DNA from: Aphelocoma coerulescens
Lineage: Eukaryota > Chordata > Aves > Passeriformes > Corvidae
Reading direction: 5' to 3'
Length of the DNA stretch: 64,000 nucleotides
Assembly: GCF_041296385.1 (NCBI RefSeq)
Contig: NC_091014.1
Coordinates: 6,795,578 to 6,859,577 of the forward strand
Shown here: in pieces, positions 36,605-51,600 of the stretch
Layout: each line of letters starts with the position of its first letter
Numbering within the stretch: the first letter of the stretch is position 1
Translations under genes and position numbers: made by a program
The notes under the pieces: generated by a model
The model's input: the letters and a program-made list of their open reading frames with translations, nothing else
What the model was told of the DNA's origin: nothing
The model's database searches: none

Positions 36605-39600
36605 CAGACTCTAAATTACAACACTTTATTGCAGCATTGGCAAAGGTCAGATTTCTGAAGCTGGTGAAGATCGGGCGGCATTTCTGTATGAAATGTTACA
36701 ATTTTACAAGTCTCTCTTCCTACATGCAGAAACCAAAACCAGTGGTAAAAAGGATTTTAAAAGAGCTAGAAAAAAGAATTAGTAGTAACATACAGATGGG
36801 CTCCTTAACTCAATGAACTACCTCTATCTGAAAGCAAACAAAATCCTACGCTAATAAATAACAGATTGTCAGAAACAGACCAAGAAACCTCATTTCTACT
36901 TAGAAAAAAATAAAAATTCTACTTGTTTCCAGACTTAAATTTTTTTTTTAAACTTTTTGTTTGTTTCAATAGACACAGAGGCTTATCAACCCATGAAGAT
37001 CAACAATATATTTGGATCCATTCCTTGCCATCCTCCTGTTATGCTGACTGGCACGTTTTGGTTTTCAATGATACATACAATGGGCTCAACTATATCCCTG
37101 TCCTTAGGCTGGTGTCAGGCTGTTCCAAGCAGTACGAGTCAACACCCCGTGTTCATCAACTTCACTTTCTATTTTAAACCTTAACAGACACTTTACCTCC
37201 TTGGCTCTTCAGTTTTTCACCCCTCCCCACCCCCTTTCTGGCACATCTGGCAGCAAAAGGCTCTTCCTTAACCAAGAACATCCTTGCTGAGGAGTGTTTG
37301 AGAAGTTATCCTACTCGGCAGGGTTTTCTTCTGGATTTTGCTGTTTGCTCTATGCTTTTCTACTGTAGATTTGCAGCCCCCAAAGAACATCCTTCCAACA
37401 CCAAGTGGTCGAGTCGGAGACAACGTAACTTGCGGCGAGTTCAGAGCTCTGTTTCCCTGCACGCTGTGCTGCCAAAGGCCCTTCCCGTTCCAGTGTCATC
37501 GTCTGAACTCCAGGCTGCTCCCGGCTCTCACCGAGCTGCTCGCAGGTCAAGTTCCCCATCTCGCTCGTTTGCTTCTGCTCCTATGAGAAGATTAACCCTC
37601 AACACGGTTCCCATAACAAAAAGCTTTTTTTGGGGGGGGTGGGGAGGGAGTGGGGAGGCTGCTCTTCATGCCCCACGGCCCCAGCCTGTCCCAAGTTTCG
37701 GTTCTGAACGCTCTAGACTGACATGCTGAGATGTGTCCACTGCTCTCGTTTAATCGCTGGAGGACTCCACAACACCAGAGATACAGGACCTAATGAAATG
37801 ACACTGGCGGCTGGATCAACGTCTCCTGCGGGAAGAGCGGAGAGAGGGATCAGTTCAGCCTGTGGTGCCCAGAACTCTGTGGGTGAGCAGCCCCTGAAAG
37901 CAGCTGCCACTCATTCTGATACTCTTTTACCCTCTAACAGAAAGTTACATATTTCTGTTTTCTGCACAAACATTTCAAAAGGCCACACCAGACAAAAGCA
38001 GGGGGATAATCTGCACCTTATCGTCCCAGATGAGATGCTGAACTATTGAAGCACACAGCTGAGCTGTGAATGTGTTGAAAGAGTTATTGTAAATAGTTTT
38101 CATCTTTCTGTGCAGTTTCTTAATGCTTAGAAGGTATGCAAAAATGTTACAAAGGGCTTTCTACAGGTAAATTATTGGTTAGAACCTTTTTTAAAGGGTC
38201 GACAGGTGCATTAAAATCTTCCACCATCCCTTGTTCATGAAACACATCCCTACCCACAAAAAGTCACATTTAATTCTCTTAAGAACATACAAATGCATTG
38301 AAGAATGACACCAGTTTGTCGGCAGGGGATTCAACAAGACCAGGGCAATGCAGCAGTAAGGCTACCCCAGTGACACTAACTTTAGCACAACGGCTGTTAC
38401 TCTATCTGGGCTCATTTTCAGCTGATTTTAGGCTGCAAATTAAAATTAATAATACACAGCAAAATAAAACTTCAACATTTACAATTCCAAGAAAGCTCCA
38501 GGGCTGCACACCCAGGTTTTTCACCATGTAAACACAATAGCTCATGTTTCTTTACATCAGCACATAAAACTTCAGTGTTTGCTGAACAGTCATTTCATCT
38601 AAACCTGGTTTTTACTGAAGATCTTGCAAGAAAAATGTTACAGATATGTTAACTGTACATAGTAACTTCTGCATCTCTTGTACCAGATGATGTTTCCACA
38701 CTAATTTTGTATTTGTATGTGTTGCTTTGTTATAATATCCAGTATTTATACAAAAACGCTGTGTATTTTTGCCAGGAAGTCCAAGCCAATGGATCACTAG
38801 AACTCACTGCAGCACTGTTTCTATTATTTGGTTTCAACAACCTTTTAGTGTCATAAAATGTAATATTCCAATTCTCTGTGGCACACTCAGTATCAGGAGC
38901 AGTGGATATGTGCTTTCAATAGAAAGGAACTTAAATTTTTATTTATTTAGTAGACTAACATCTCACTTGCAGAATGTTACAACCGAGGAGAGACATCACT
39001 GAATTGCAGGATCATGCTTTTACCTCTGCATCTCCTCTTAAAAAAATAATTATACTGCTGATGGGGAGGGAAGGAAAAAGGCTGGGACTGGCTGCATGTC
39101 TCCAACTTGGTCAAAATGACTCTCACTCAAACCAGCAGCTACCAGGGCACGCTGGTAGCAGATCCCTGTTTCAGGGGATTACAGCAACGTGCTGTTGCCA
39201 AAAATAGTAATAGTAGTTTTTCCCAAACCAGGTATTTCGCACTTGAGTCCAAACTAGTACACTTGATCCAAACCTGTATTTAGGAAGGTCAAACTCAGTA
39301 CACAGATCAGATTAAAACCATCTTGAGCTCCATGTGTAAAATGAATCAATTCTTTGCAGTCTCCTCCCACAGTCCCCTTCCTGCCACTGACACAGTTATT
39401 AATATGTATGAGATTCATACAGTTGGCTTCTCATGCCACTGTTGAACATTAACACTGCCTACCTGTGACTGGGAAATACACAGAACCTCTGCAACAAACC
39501 ATAGCTGGAGTAGAAAACTGGAAGCCATGAAAACACAAACATCACACCACAGGCTATGAAATAATCACAGATCCATGGCACAGGTGAAGCTGGGAGAGTT

Positions 39601-42600
39601 CAGTCAGGAAGACAACATTACAGCTTAAACTGAGAAGTGCCCAGGAGAATATCAATGATCAACTCCTTTCTGCCTGTTGCTGACATCACAAGATCACAAA
39701 AATCACTTTATTTCTGGACATGTGAGACCTCTGAAGTTGGATTTCACACTTGTCCCTAATCCCCTCATGTCCTCCAATCCACAACACCCTGCATTTCTGC
39801 AGTGCTGCATTTCTTCACAGATCTCCTCACAAACTTTTGGCTCCAAACACCTCCTCTCCCAACTCACTCCCTGCTTTGCTTTTCTCAACTAATCTCAGCT
39901 TCGATGCTCTTTGTTCTCTCTCTCTCCCCTAATCACCCAAAACCACAAACAAGAAACAGAAAACACCAAAGTGCCCATTAAAAACCTATCAAATCTGACT
40001 TACCACATTCCATACCGTGAACGTCACAAATTCAAATAAACCACAAAAGCTGGACTCACCTAAGTAAGAGAATCTTAACTTCTGCAAGTTATTTTATATT
40101 CTTATCTATCCATCAAAAATAAAATGTTCTGACAAAGTGAAATCAAAGTCAGTGTGCAGAGCAGGGAGGCGTTTTGGGGATTGGTAGTTGGTTTCCAGAG
40201 GGCCACAAAGCTGCAGGGGTTTTTGGTAGGTAGTTGTTATTTATTTATATTGAATATTTATATTGAAAGAACTTTTTTAAACACAGGAGTCTTTCTAATT
40301 GAGCATGGCTAATAATACAATTTTGCCTTCCATTCCCTCTTAAACTGAACTGTGATCAGGTGTCTCTCCAACTTTGCTGTCTGGGTTAGACTCACACCCA
40401 GCTTGCAGGGCTCAACAAGCACCACTCTGCCAAGGCAAGCACCTGAGGCTTTTCTTATTCCTTTTGGTTCAGCTCCAGTGCAGTCCACCAGAAGAAGCAG
40501 CTGCAGGATTTGGAGCCTCCCCCCCACCACTCCTATATTCCTCCCTTTGCTTTCCTCCCATGAAACAGCTGAAAAGGGAGGTTGCAATTTCTTAGCTGTG
40601 TTTGAAAGGCTCATGTCAGTAAGGAGTGAATTCAAAGCTTCATAAAACAGTATTGTCAATGCATCAGCTTCATGACAGGTGAGGTATGAATTATGTTGGT
40701 CCAGTAGATGAAATGGGAAATCATGTTAAATTCATATTTCTCCTTATTATCCAAACTCTGATTTTTCAGCATTAATGCAATACTCTTTATGATGAGAATA
40801 TTTAGCTAATAAAATCCCAGCATCCTGTTATTACTGTTATGCTTCATTTTTCTTTATTAAATGGGTTAAAGAGAAATAAGATGTAAACAGGAGACCTAAA
40901 ATCACCATTTAACTTGAATATGATTTGGTTTGCCAGCCTGTACCTGCATCCCCAGGGGAACTTTGGATACAGGCAGGCCCTTCTTTACTATACTTTGAAA
41001 ACAACAACGAATTTTGAGGTTACTGCTTTTAATAAGGAGAGGTTTAACAAGATAAAATCCTTGGTAAGGCCCCGCTTCTCAACAGAAGAAATAATTACAG
41101 GGAGAAACTTGACTTTCTTGATAATCAATGTTTTTAAATAGATTTTATACAATGTTGTTATTTTCATTTCACTTTTAAAACCAAGCCATTTAATGGATCT
41201 CAATCATCTTAAACAAAGGAAAACCACTTTATTTTTTAAGAAGCTGTTAATAACTATAAAATTCTATTTTTATGATGATCCCATCACCCAAAAAAATTAC
41301 TTTAGTAAATTTTGTGTTTCCTGAAGGTAGCAGTTTAATAGCCTGAGAGCCAAAGGCCTCTCTCAACACACAAATGCTACAGAACAGGAGGCAAGAGAGA
41401 AAATTGTTTTCTTCCCAGTTCTGCTGAAGCACATCAAGGAACTGTACTTTAAATGGAGTCACAGTAAATTATCTTTAAGGCCAGTCAGCCTTAAATGTAC
41501 GAGTCCCAGAAAGAACCTCCTCCTTACAGGATTAGCAGGTCTCAAAACCCGAGGCAATACAAGCAGGCAATTCCAAACAAGCAGGAATAAACTCCAATTT
41601 TTGATCCAGCATTTTGCACATACTAAATAATAAGAAATCTGACAAAACCTGTAAATCTCACTGCATTTACTTTACAGAACAAAGACATTAAGAGAGGAGA
41701 AATGAAATTAAAACTGCAAAAGATTTATATTTTTTTTTAAATTTATGGAGGGCTAATTGCTTAGTGATCAAGGCCAAAAATATATGGAAGAACCCAATGC
41801 TTCCTTCATTAATTTCTGAAATTAACTGTTACAATAGGTAGATTTGGATTTAACTTCCTAAAAGGTGTTCGAAACAGTGCTTAGGGCATGTTTAGCAACA
41901 CAAAAGCAAAGGTAAAAACAACAAATCAATTTCTCTGCTCTTAACACTACCTGAAATGCAAGAAAGGCCTCATCCCTACCTCAGCTATCAGAACCTGTCA
42001 CATTGTACATTACTGTGGAATCAAACAGGAGATTTATTTGCTCCGATTATCCCTAAATTCAAGAACTTTAAAATAAAAAAACTGCATACCTTAAAGCATC
42101 AAACTATTATTTCCAGTAAGTTTGAGTTATTTTGCAAGATATTAACATTTCAGTTGTGCTCATGTACAAAGAAGCAGCAACAACCCAACACAGTGTTGTT
42201 AAGGAAGCAATAACATCTGTGTTGCACACGTTGGTTCTACGAGGTAGGAATGTGAAACCTTCTCTAAACAGGTATTAAAATTAACAGCTCAGTTCCTATC
42301 TGCTCTCAGCAAGATCCTCCAGTACCCTCAGAATCCACAGGGTAATTTTTTAACAAAGCATGAGGGGGGTCTGGGCAGAGACTGCAGTGCAACCTTTAAA
42401 GTCAGAAGACAATTTTCAATATATCCTATAAATCAGAGGTTCTATAAAAATGTAGGCAACAGACAACCTGTGCTAGTGGGAAGCCACTGGTGGACCCACA
42501 GTCTCCAGTAAATAAATGGAGTTGAGAAAAGTACTATTCCCTTACTGCAGGCTGAGATGGCTCAACCAATGCATGACTGCCCAGCAGAGCACTGCAGTAC

Positions 42601-45600
42601 ACAATAAATAAATACACCTGCTCAAACAAACCTGGTCTCTGTTCCAAGGAGCTTATGGATTAAAAGGAACAAAGAGTAAACTCCATCACACCAAACTACA
42701 TCAGAACTGCAAGTCCATGGCACTTGAGTAAGCAAACACTACTCAAACTGTTTGCTGGACAACATCTGACCTACTTCACAGAGAAATCCTAAATGATATT
42801 TTCCCTATAACATCGGAATAGAAAAAGTTTTCTAAAGAAAATAATTTAAAAGAAATCTACAGATGTCACATCTACTGGTCTGGGTGCTCTATTTAAAGTA
42901 TAACTGCAGCATGCAGCTCATGCCTGAAAGAACAAAAGGCTGCAGCTATTTATGAAACACCTGCAAGTATTGTGGCAATTCAGTGTAACTGAACACTTTG
43001 TATTCCTAAAACAGCATTAGGTCACAGTGATATGAAAAAGCTAAATGGAAAGCACTGCTCATTTTATTGAGTTACATCTGGTTCATTTTTAGAAAACATT
43101 TATTTTGAACCACAATCTTTTTAAAAAACGATTTTTTTGGACAAGCAGTGTCTGTATGAGGTCTCAGTGAAGTGAGTGATCATCAGGACATTATCAAATG
43201 ATCATAAATATGTACCATGAAGAAGTTGGAAATACTACTGGAACACAGAAATAGTACATTACATTAAGTTACTTGCAAAGACAGACCCATTAAGAGGTAA
43301 ATGGTCCCTTCCCAGTTGCTGCTCCTATCAATCCACCTTCAAAATGAACTTGCAAAGAAAGAGAAACATGAAAGCAAGTCTGCATTTCACCCAAAACTCT
43401 GTCTATTCAAATGTGTGCTACAGGACTAATTTAATGGTTTATTTGCCAGCTTACTCTGAGTGAGAAAAGACACATACTAACACCTCAGAACAACTGTTAA
43501 GCAATCTGGAATGACTCTTCTCATGTTAATGCTGGTTTTGGTACACTCCTGCACACCATAAATTGGAAGTTCTCCTTCCCCTTCCCCACCTTTGCTATAT
43601 TTACTTTCCTTTCAGAGCATCAAATACAGAGGAATAGCTGTCAAATTCACCACAGAAAGAGCATAAAGGGAATTTCTGCAGATACTTTAAAAAAACCCCA
43701 AATCTCTCCCCCCTCATAGAGAAAAGCAGACTTGCATCTTTTCCCCTACAAAAAGAGGCTCAGATTCTGCCAGCCATTTCACAATTGAAAAATAATCTTT
43801 TGGCTTCCAAACTGTCAAGGAGATATAGACATTGTGTTAGAAGCACAAAACACTGGTGGCATTTTAAGAGAATTCTTTAGAATAAAAACAACTGTCCAAT
43901 GCACTCACTACAGAGATCATTATCTGTTTCAATTATGAAGGTAATTACTTGCCTAGAACCAGAATTACCACATTTAAAGGAAGATTGTCCTACCTCCCAC
44001 CGGTTTTAAAGATTAGATCTGCATTAGGTGCTCCCTTTGGATGCTGGTAACGAGGCCGCCGCTCACGATTAGTATTTGCTGGAGCTGGACGCTGTGCCAG
44101 AGACTGCAACATTTCTGGATTTCAGGCAGAAGAAAATTAAATAGAAGAAAGTTAAATACATTTTCTGTGCATAATTTTACAGAGGAATTTACACAAGAAC
44201 ATTTCACTGCCATTTATACTTACACTTTGCTATAAGAGTTAACACTCCTCAAGTTATTCCAAAAAAGTTAATTACAAAAAGTTATTAAATTGCATCGACA
44301 GCTTCGATAAACCCAAGCTACCCCACAACATGAACTTGCATTTCCAGATGTTCCTGCAGAAGGAACTTCCAGCAATGGTTTTCATCACAGATGCTCAAGA
44401 AAGGGCCGGTGACCTTTTCTTTCTAAATACATCAGCCACCACTTTCTTCACCAATGATCAGGAACAAAGACTCACAAGCAGTATGAGGGGCCTCATACAT
44501 TAAACCTCCCTGGAATAGTAACAACTGGACAATGCTGCTGCCAATTAAGGACTCAGCAAGAAACCTGTCCTAAAATTAGGCATTGCCAGTCAGGTATTTA
44601 AGTCTAAGCTTGGCATAATTGGATCCTTTTCCAGGGAAGACAGGCACCTGAAGAAGGTGACTCAGCTGACCTACATTACACCAGCTGTCCCATGGATGGA
44701 GTTTTCCACTTTATCAGCACTAGGAATAACTTGGTGGGTGCAGAAAGCAGCCCACACTACCCAGTTTAGCCCTGCACAGCCAACTTCTGGGCAATTTAAG
44801 CTATGATAGTATTGTATTTTGACATTTGGTAGAACTTAATTTCTAAAATTTGATTTAATTTTTTTAATGATAAAAAAAGGTCTCTTTACCAGGCTAAATC
44901 AATGGTTTTAAGTAGCCAATATAGTTACAGATACATCACAGGAACTGCCAGGTAACCTCTGCCAATCTGTTAATTCATCTAATGGAAAGTATTCCTGACA
45001 GTCCACCTGAGCAAGGATCTACATTACTCAGCAAACAGACAGATGGGATAAATGAAGGGGAAAAGTGGAATAAACTGTTAAACAGATTATGGTTGAAAGT
45101 CTGCTCTGTCTGGTTCTCTAATCTCTGGTAATCTCATTGGAGACACACACCCATCACCTGCTACACACAAACTTCCACTGCTCTCAGTGGGGCCAAACTA
45201 GAGACTAATGAGTTTCCCTCACCATTTACAAAATGCAGGTGAAGCTTTCAGTAAAGGTATCCACCCAGTCTTGGAGAAACTGGGAAACTGTGACTGCTTT
45301 AATAAACAATATCTGTGTCAACAGTCAATGACCCTTGTATTCATGTTCCGTACGGTCCCCATTCAGTGCTTGGCAAAGGCAAAGGAAGCCACTGAACACA
45401 TTGACAGTCCATATTTGTAAACATCATGAAACATCATCCTTCCCAACAATTCCATGTGCCAGGAAGGGACGTCAGGGGGCAATGAGGAGACTCACGAGGA
45501 AAACCAGATGAGGGTACCCTGCAAGCCAGGTATGAGCAGCAAGCAGTGAATGAACAAGTACATGCACATCTGCCTCTTCTGTTTTCCACACGGGAGGTGA

Positions 45601-48600
45601 AATGTGGGACTGGGAAGTTCAGTACTAGGAAAGGTAACAGAAGGCAGAGATGGCAGGGGACCACAGCGTGTTTTCTAGGCTGAAGGCACATCACCAAACC
45701 CCCTTGGTTTTTTAGTGAAGAAAAAAAAAAAGATCTGCCCAGAAAAGTACCAGTCTAAACTAGAGAGCCACCCAAGTTCCTAATAGTTCTTTAAATTAAA
45801 AAATGTTTGTAATATAATAAGCTTTGCTGAAACATTAAATCGTTATCTGGCACTACTTTGAAGTACATTGGTGAATTTCCATCTATAAGCTACCCCATGC
45901 AGATGAAAAGAACAACAAGCCCATGTGCAAACGCTGGGACAACCCTGAGGCATTCCTCCAGAAACTGAGAATTCTTCCTCCCTCAGTAACTTCAAAGCTT
46001 GAAACAGAAATTTAAACCCAACACTTTCATTCAATGGGTAGGTAGCAACTTGTCACAGACAGGATGACTCTTCAAAAGTAACAATCAACTGCACAAAATC
46101 TAAATAAAAAACTATTCCAAAGGCAAATGTAATTTGGCCTGTTTAATTTAGCCTGATTAAAAGGTCCTTCTTAGTTTGGTTTTACTCTGTATATTACCAA
46201 GGTTAATAAGATGCATCAACAGATGTTTTAAAATGGGATGTGAATTATGGAAAACACTTTCTTTTGTGTTGACTTCCTTCTTGTATTAACATTTTATACA
46301 CAGCAACTAAATAAAAAGCTATGAGAAAATAATTTTTAAAAATGCCTATTACCATGTGTCAGTTGGTTGTCTGATTTTGTCCAACAGAAATGAATCAGTG
46401 TGATCCTTTTTTGGATAAAAAGCACAACTGCTCACAATAAAATCCTAGATTAAACAGGTTCATTTTATAGATATTAACCAAGTCATACAACAGGGCATAA
46501 AACCCTATTGCCTTGACCAGTAGAAATATCAGAAGTATCTAATGAGGAGAAACCAGCAAAAAGTCTGAGGCATCTAATTCTAGAGTCTTACTCTTCCATT
46601 TTTACAAATGGGCTTTTTAAGAGCAGAGTGTCTCAGAAAAGTTCCTGAGCTAATTACCATGTTTCACACTACCAATATATTGTGTTACCATTTCAGAGCT
46701 CTGCAGACACTCACTTTTGGAAGATACTTCCTTTTACAATTACAGGCTTAGTTCTGGTACTATCAAAGTTCTGCAAGGAGTACTGGATTCCAGAGTGTTT
46801 TTAAATTAGAACTGCTTTAATTTAATTATTTCCCACTTCTTGATGAACAATGACCTTTCACTAAATACCTTAAATGAGATTTCCTGGTAATTAACTACTT
46901 ACACCGTGATTAGCACCAGACTACAACATCTTTACAAAAGAAAAAAAAACAGAGCAAAAACTTTTGAGATGTTAAATGGAAACAGTAACATAACACATCA
47001 GTTTTATTGGGCTGGCTTTGTTTACTATCTGAGTAACCAAGGGAAATTGAATCTGAAAAAAACCCCAACGGAAAACAAATCACCCAACAACCAAACACAT
47101 CAAGTGCACCTGGTTGCAGACTGTATGATCCACTGCATTAACTGCTTGCTTCAATCTGTCCAGGTTCCCAAATGCCTCACTTGCATGTCTTAAAAGACCA
47201 AATTAATCATGTAACCCATATGAAACTATTTTGTTAATACATGCTTATGCTCCAGATTTGAGGACTCCTAGAACCTTTACAGCGTGAAGCTGTGGTAACA
47301 TTTTGTAATTCTCTGGTGAAGGTTATTACCTCAGGACTTGCAAGTCTCAGCAAGACTAATGAAGAGTCTAAATACTATTGATATCTAAAACACCTATTAA
47401 TAGCTTAAAAGCAGAGTTTAAATTCACCTTGTATCCAACTCAACTGTCTTGCAGTAAATATCAGATTGATTTTGTACTACCTTAATTTAAAAAGAACAAT
47501 CTCAGTTCTTCCCCTTTCCCAAAATAAATGGAAATGCTGAAATTTGAGACCCACTTGAAAACTCCCTTTCATGGAACAGCTACAAAAACTTCTTCAAGTA
47601 TAAAGACCAGGGAGGAAACAATGAATGACTAGAACCAAAAATACAGGTTTCCCATAAGTACTGCAAATCAATATTTAGAACTTCAGCTGCTAATCATCAC
47701 AAATAATACTTTCTGCAGATCCACAAAGGCTCCCCTGAAAATAAAAATTAAATACATGGTGATTTTCTTACCCTGATAGTCCTCTTGTTCCTGCCGTTCA
47801 TTGATGTCCAAAGTGAGCTTTTTCATCCTCATTCTCTCCTCCTGTTCTGCTTGCTGTTGGTTCCAATGGTTCGCAGCAAGTTGGGAAGACATCGGTACAT
47901 TTAGGATCTTAAACTGCAAATGAAAATAAGTTTTTAAGTGCCCAGAGAAAAAATCCCAACCCATACAAAACAGTCCAAAACATAGAAATGCTATGGTTAT
48001 TTCTAGGTTTATTTCAATGAGATACTTTCTACAGAAGTTTCTGTGAAGTGTGTTTTTTGTTGGTTTGGTTTCAAGCTCTTTTCCACCTAAAGCAGCATGA
48101 GAAAATGCAAGACCTCCTAAAGACACAGAGAACACACAAAAAAGGCTGAGACCAAAACCTATTACACACAGTATTCATGGGAACAAAACTGACTTTCTCT
48201 AGGAAGGCATAGCCATATGCTTTATTTCCTATTTTCATACCAGCTGATATACCCACAGAGAATTGCACTGGTCTTGAGATAAAAGCACCACAGCTGGCTC
48301 AGAAAGCTGCATCTCCCTCTTCAGGTCTCTTCCTTCCAAAGAGATGAAGCCCCCTGAGTAGAATTTCTACTATTGAAATGTTCTACCAACATTTCAAGCA
48401 TTCCAGACATTCCCTGGCATTCCTTGGCCAGTACTTTTCTTTTTAAGAGTAATTCTGACTCCCCAGTGCTTCTTATTAGTCTGGAGACAACCATGGTGTC
48501 AGACTGACCTTTTCCTCCTCCCCCATACCCAAATATGCCCACCACACATTCAATCCATTATCTAATTTCACCATAAGGTACACCAGGTAAGCTTGGCACT

Positions 48601-51600
48601 CCTACAGAAGTACCCTCTCTCTGGAAATCCAGTTGGTATTTTCAGGAAGGTGTAAGGAAGGCAATTTTTTTTTTTCCCCCAGACTCAGAAAATCCAAGTT
48701 GCTACAATTTTTTTTTTTTTACAATTGTTCCAGAACAGAGAAATAATTCTTAATCTTATCCCCAACTGAAACAACAGTTCTCAGAAAACCCTTAATGCTA
48801 AAGTTTGCAAACATTTAGAATAATCTCACTTCCTCCTTCAACTCCATGTCCATTAGAAGTAAGTATCTCTGTGCCAAAAGAAGGGTAATACATTTAAGGA
48901 TAATCAATCTCAATATTCCATTAAGTACTCTGAATCCTGCTGCTTGTTCTCATCATGGGAGATCTATTTCCAAAGAAATAGAAGTAAATTCCTAAGTGTT
49001 CTTTTCTGTTACACTGCCAAAAGCTGCAGAGAGAAAGAAATTATCAAAACCTCTGTTGAGAAGGTTTAAAGTAAAAGCAAAATCCTCACCACCTGCAGTT
49101 AGTATTTAATGCAATAATCCTTAAACAATCTCAAGGTATCTCAAAGAGTAATGCCCCACTAGCAGCAGAGTGATGAGTGTGAGAAGACTCGAAGTACTTA
49201 GATGAAGCATTTGAAAATAATGTGTTTGAAACAATTAAGACAGACTCCTACAAAGACCCAAGAAAAACCTGGGTACAGTAAATCCCTAAACCCTACCAAA
49301 TACAAGATAGATTTACATGAGTTTTTTTGTGGCTGGGAGTGAGAGTAATAGCATATTATATTGAATATAAAGATGAGCTTGTTACTAAGGTGTGCAGGGA
49401 AGAATAGAAATGAAAGTTGAAATTTCAAGAGCAAAGAAAGCTCTGGTTACTTATTGCTGAGTAGGCTGTGCATGTTCCCAGATATCATCAAATGAACTTT
49501 ATGTAAACTACACAAATAACTAATCCATTAGCAGTATTTCATGATAAAAATCATTCCTAAGCTTCACCATTAAGCTCCTCATCCATTTTAATATGTCCTT
49601 TATATTTTCTCTGTTCTATGGATTTATCAGCTTAATGGGATTGGTGTTCTCAGACAGGATGCTTGAATTAGAAAAAGAGAAGTGAACTATAGAAGGGTGT
49701 AAATGAGAGAAACAGATACAGAAAAACAACAGCCTGGCAATTCACCACTGAGTCACTATCTCAAGGCAATCAGCTGCCACCTGAAATCAAGTCACTGATG
49801 ACAATTACTACAGGATATGATGATTACTGAGCAACTGAAACATTTCCGACTTGCAAATAGTGAAGAGGTGTATCAAAAACCTCTTATTAAATCTGTGAGA
49901 TGGGGGCAGGACAGAGAATTACACTTAAAAGATGTCAAACTGAAAGAAGATCAAAAATGGTTATTCAGAAGACTACACTACAGATTTTATAAAAATGCCA
50001 TGAGATAAAGATATGAAGACATAAACAAGATAAAGAATTTCACATTCAGGGAGAGATTTGACAATTCCATGGATATTATCATTCTTTTATGGAGCCTTGC
50101 TAAAAATCTTTCAAAGGGAAGGAAATATTTTGTCTTAGGTTGTAACCAAATTTCTTGACTTTCTTTTTACTGTCTATACCTCATTTTAGTTCACACCTAC
50201 CTGGCATAAAACTTCTTCGTTCAGAAACACCAAATGGTATTACATGGAGATCAGCTCTGATCCCTTATGATGACAACATTATTTCCCCTTGCTCTCTCAT
50301 GGCTTATGGACAAATCATAATGCCATCATCTTAATTTCAAATGATCATGTTAGGTTCTGCTGCTACTAGTTGTCTAAGTTTTGAGGATAAAATATGTTGT
50401 CCTTGGCACTATCAGCCACCAATGACCATTAATCTGGGTATATGCAGCTGGTAAATACCAGTCAGTTGTTCTATTCAAAAAAACTACTTGTCAATGCTGC
50501 CCTAAAATCTGGGTGGACACTGACACATGAATGGAGTATTTGGCAACTGGACCTCCACTACCAAATGTTACCCTTGGGAAGGAAGCACAGCATGATCCAT
50601 TTTCCTAACATTGCTTGTTTCAGCAGCACCAAAGAACACAGAGACCAAAACCATTACTAGCAGAACAAGCAATTAGGCTGATGTCATTTATCACTCTGGT
50701 GACTGTGCAGATGAATTTACTTACAGCCTGCCAGGCCACTGCAAACTCTTCTGGCTGTTTTTAAAAGCTGAAAGCTTACAGCTATACCTTAACAGTGAAG
50801 TATGCATCCAGCACTTCAAAACTCTGGGCACATTCTGCTCATGCAAATTTAAAATAAAGCACCGTAAGAAGAAATAATTATTTTCTTTTCAACTCCACCT
50901 CTTCTTTCCTGCTTATTTTTCTATTAAAACTCTGTACCAAAATACATTTTTTTTTCTGAATACAGAACTATGGACAAAGAAGCCTTTCATTAACTCAAGA
51001 GCTGAAGAAGTCTATAAAGCAACTGTTTTCTACATTTCTAGAAACACTGAGAAGAGTTTTGGCAGGAAGAGCCTACTCCCAAAACCAAATATTGGGGGAG
51101 GAGCAAGGAAAACTCCTGAACAAGTTCTGCTTTCTTTTTAAGTCACATGTTTGCAATATTTTCCCCTTTACATGGAATATGAAGATCCCAAAATTCCTTG
51201 TAACTACAGATACTCCTAGTAAATTATCCTGAAAAAGCGAAACAACATTTTTTTTTAAAACTGAGTTCTCTTAAACCCTTTCTCAGACCAACAACCACAT
51301 TTAAAAATCTCCCACTCAAAGCTTTTGTAGAACTCTGTACACCACATTCAAATTCCAGGAAAACAGAAAAACCACCTCCTACATGGATTTTTGAAATGTG
51401 TTTCATATGAAAGAAGAGAAGGAGCCCACTTCAGGTTTATACACCTCAACTGCTGAACTACTGTCACAATTTAGGTAACAAATGTAAAAACCAAGTAGTG
51501 ACATGGACCTAAACACTTGAAAGGCTCAGATGCATGGCATGAAACAATTCCTTGGGTATGCTTTCCATATAAATTCAGAGTCATTTATTTTCATCATCAA

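Larger units (their letters stand above)
36605..37815 (-). other. UPF2: UPF2 3' UTR (far end predicted)
   Basis: It runs on the - strand from the TGA at 37818-37816 to just past the AATAAA at 36630-36625, about 1.2 kb. The region is less AT-rich than the introns, with a CpG-containing patch near 37408-37440 and a C-rich tract in the transcript sense (G-rich on the + strand, 37632-37657). There are no introns by sequence. Confidence 0.7.
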
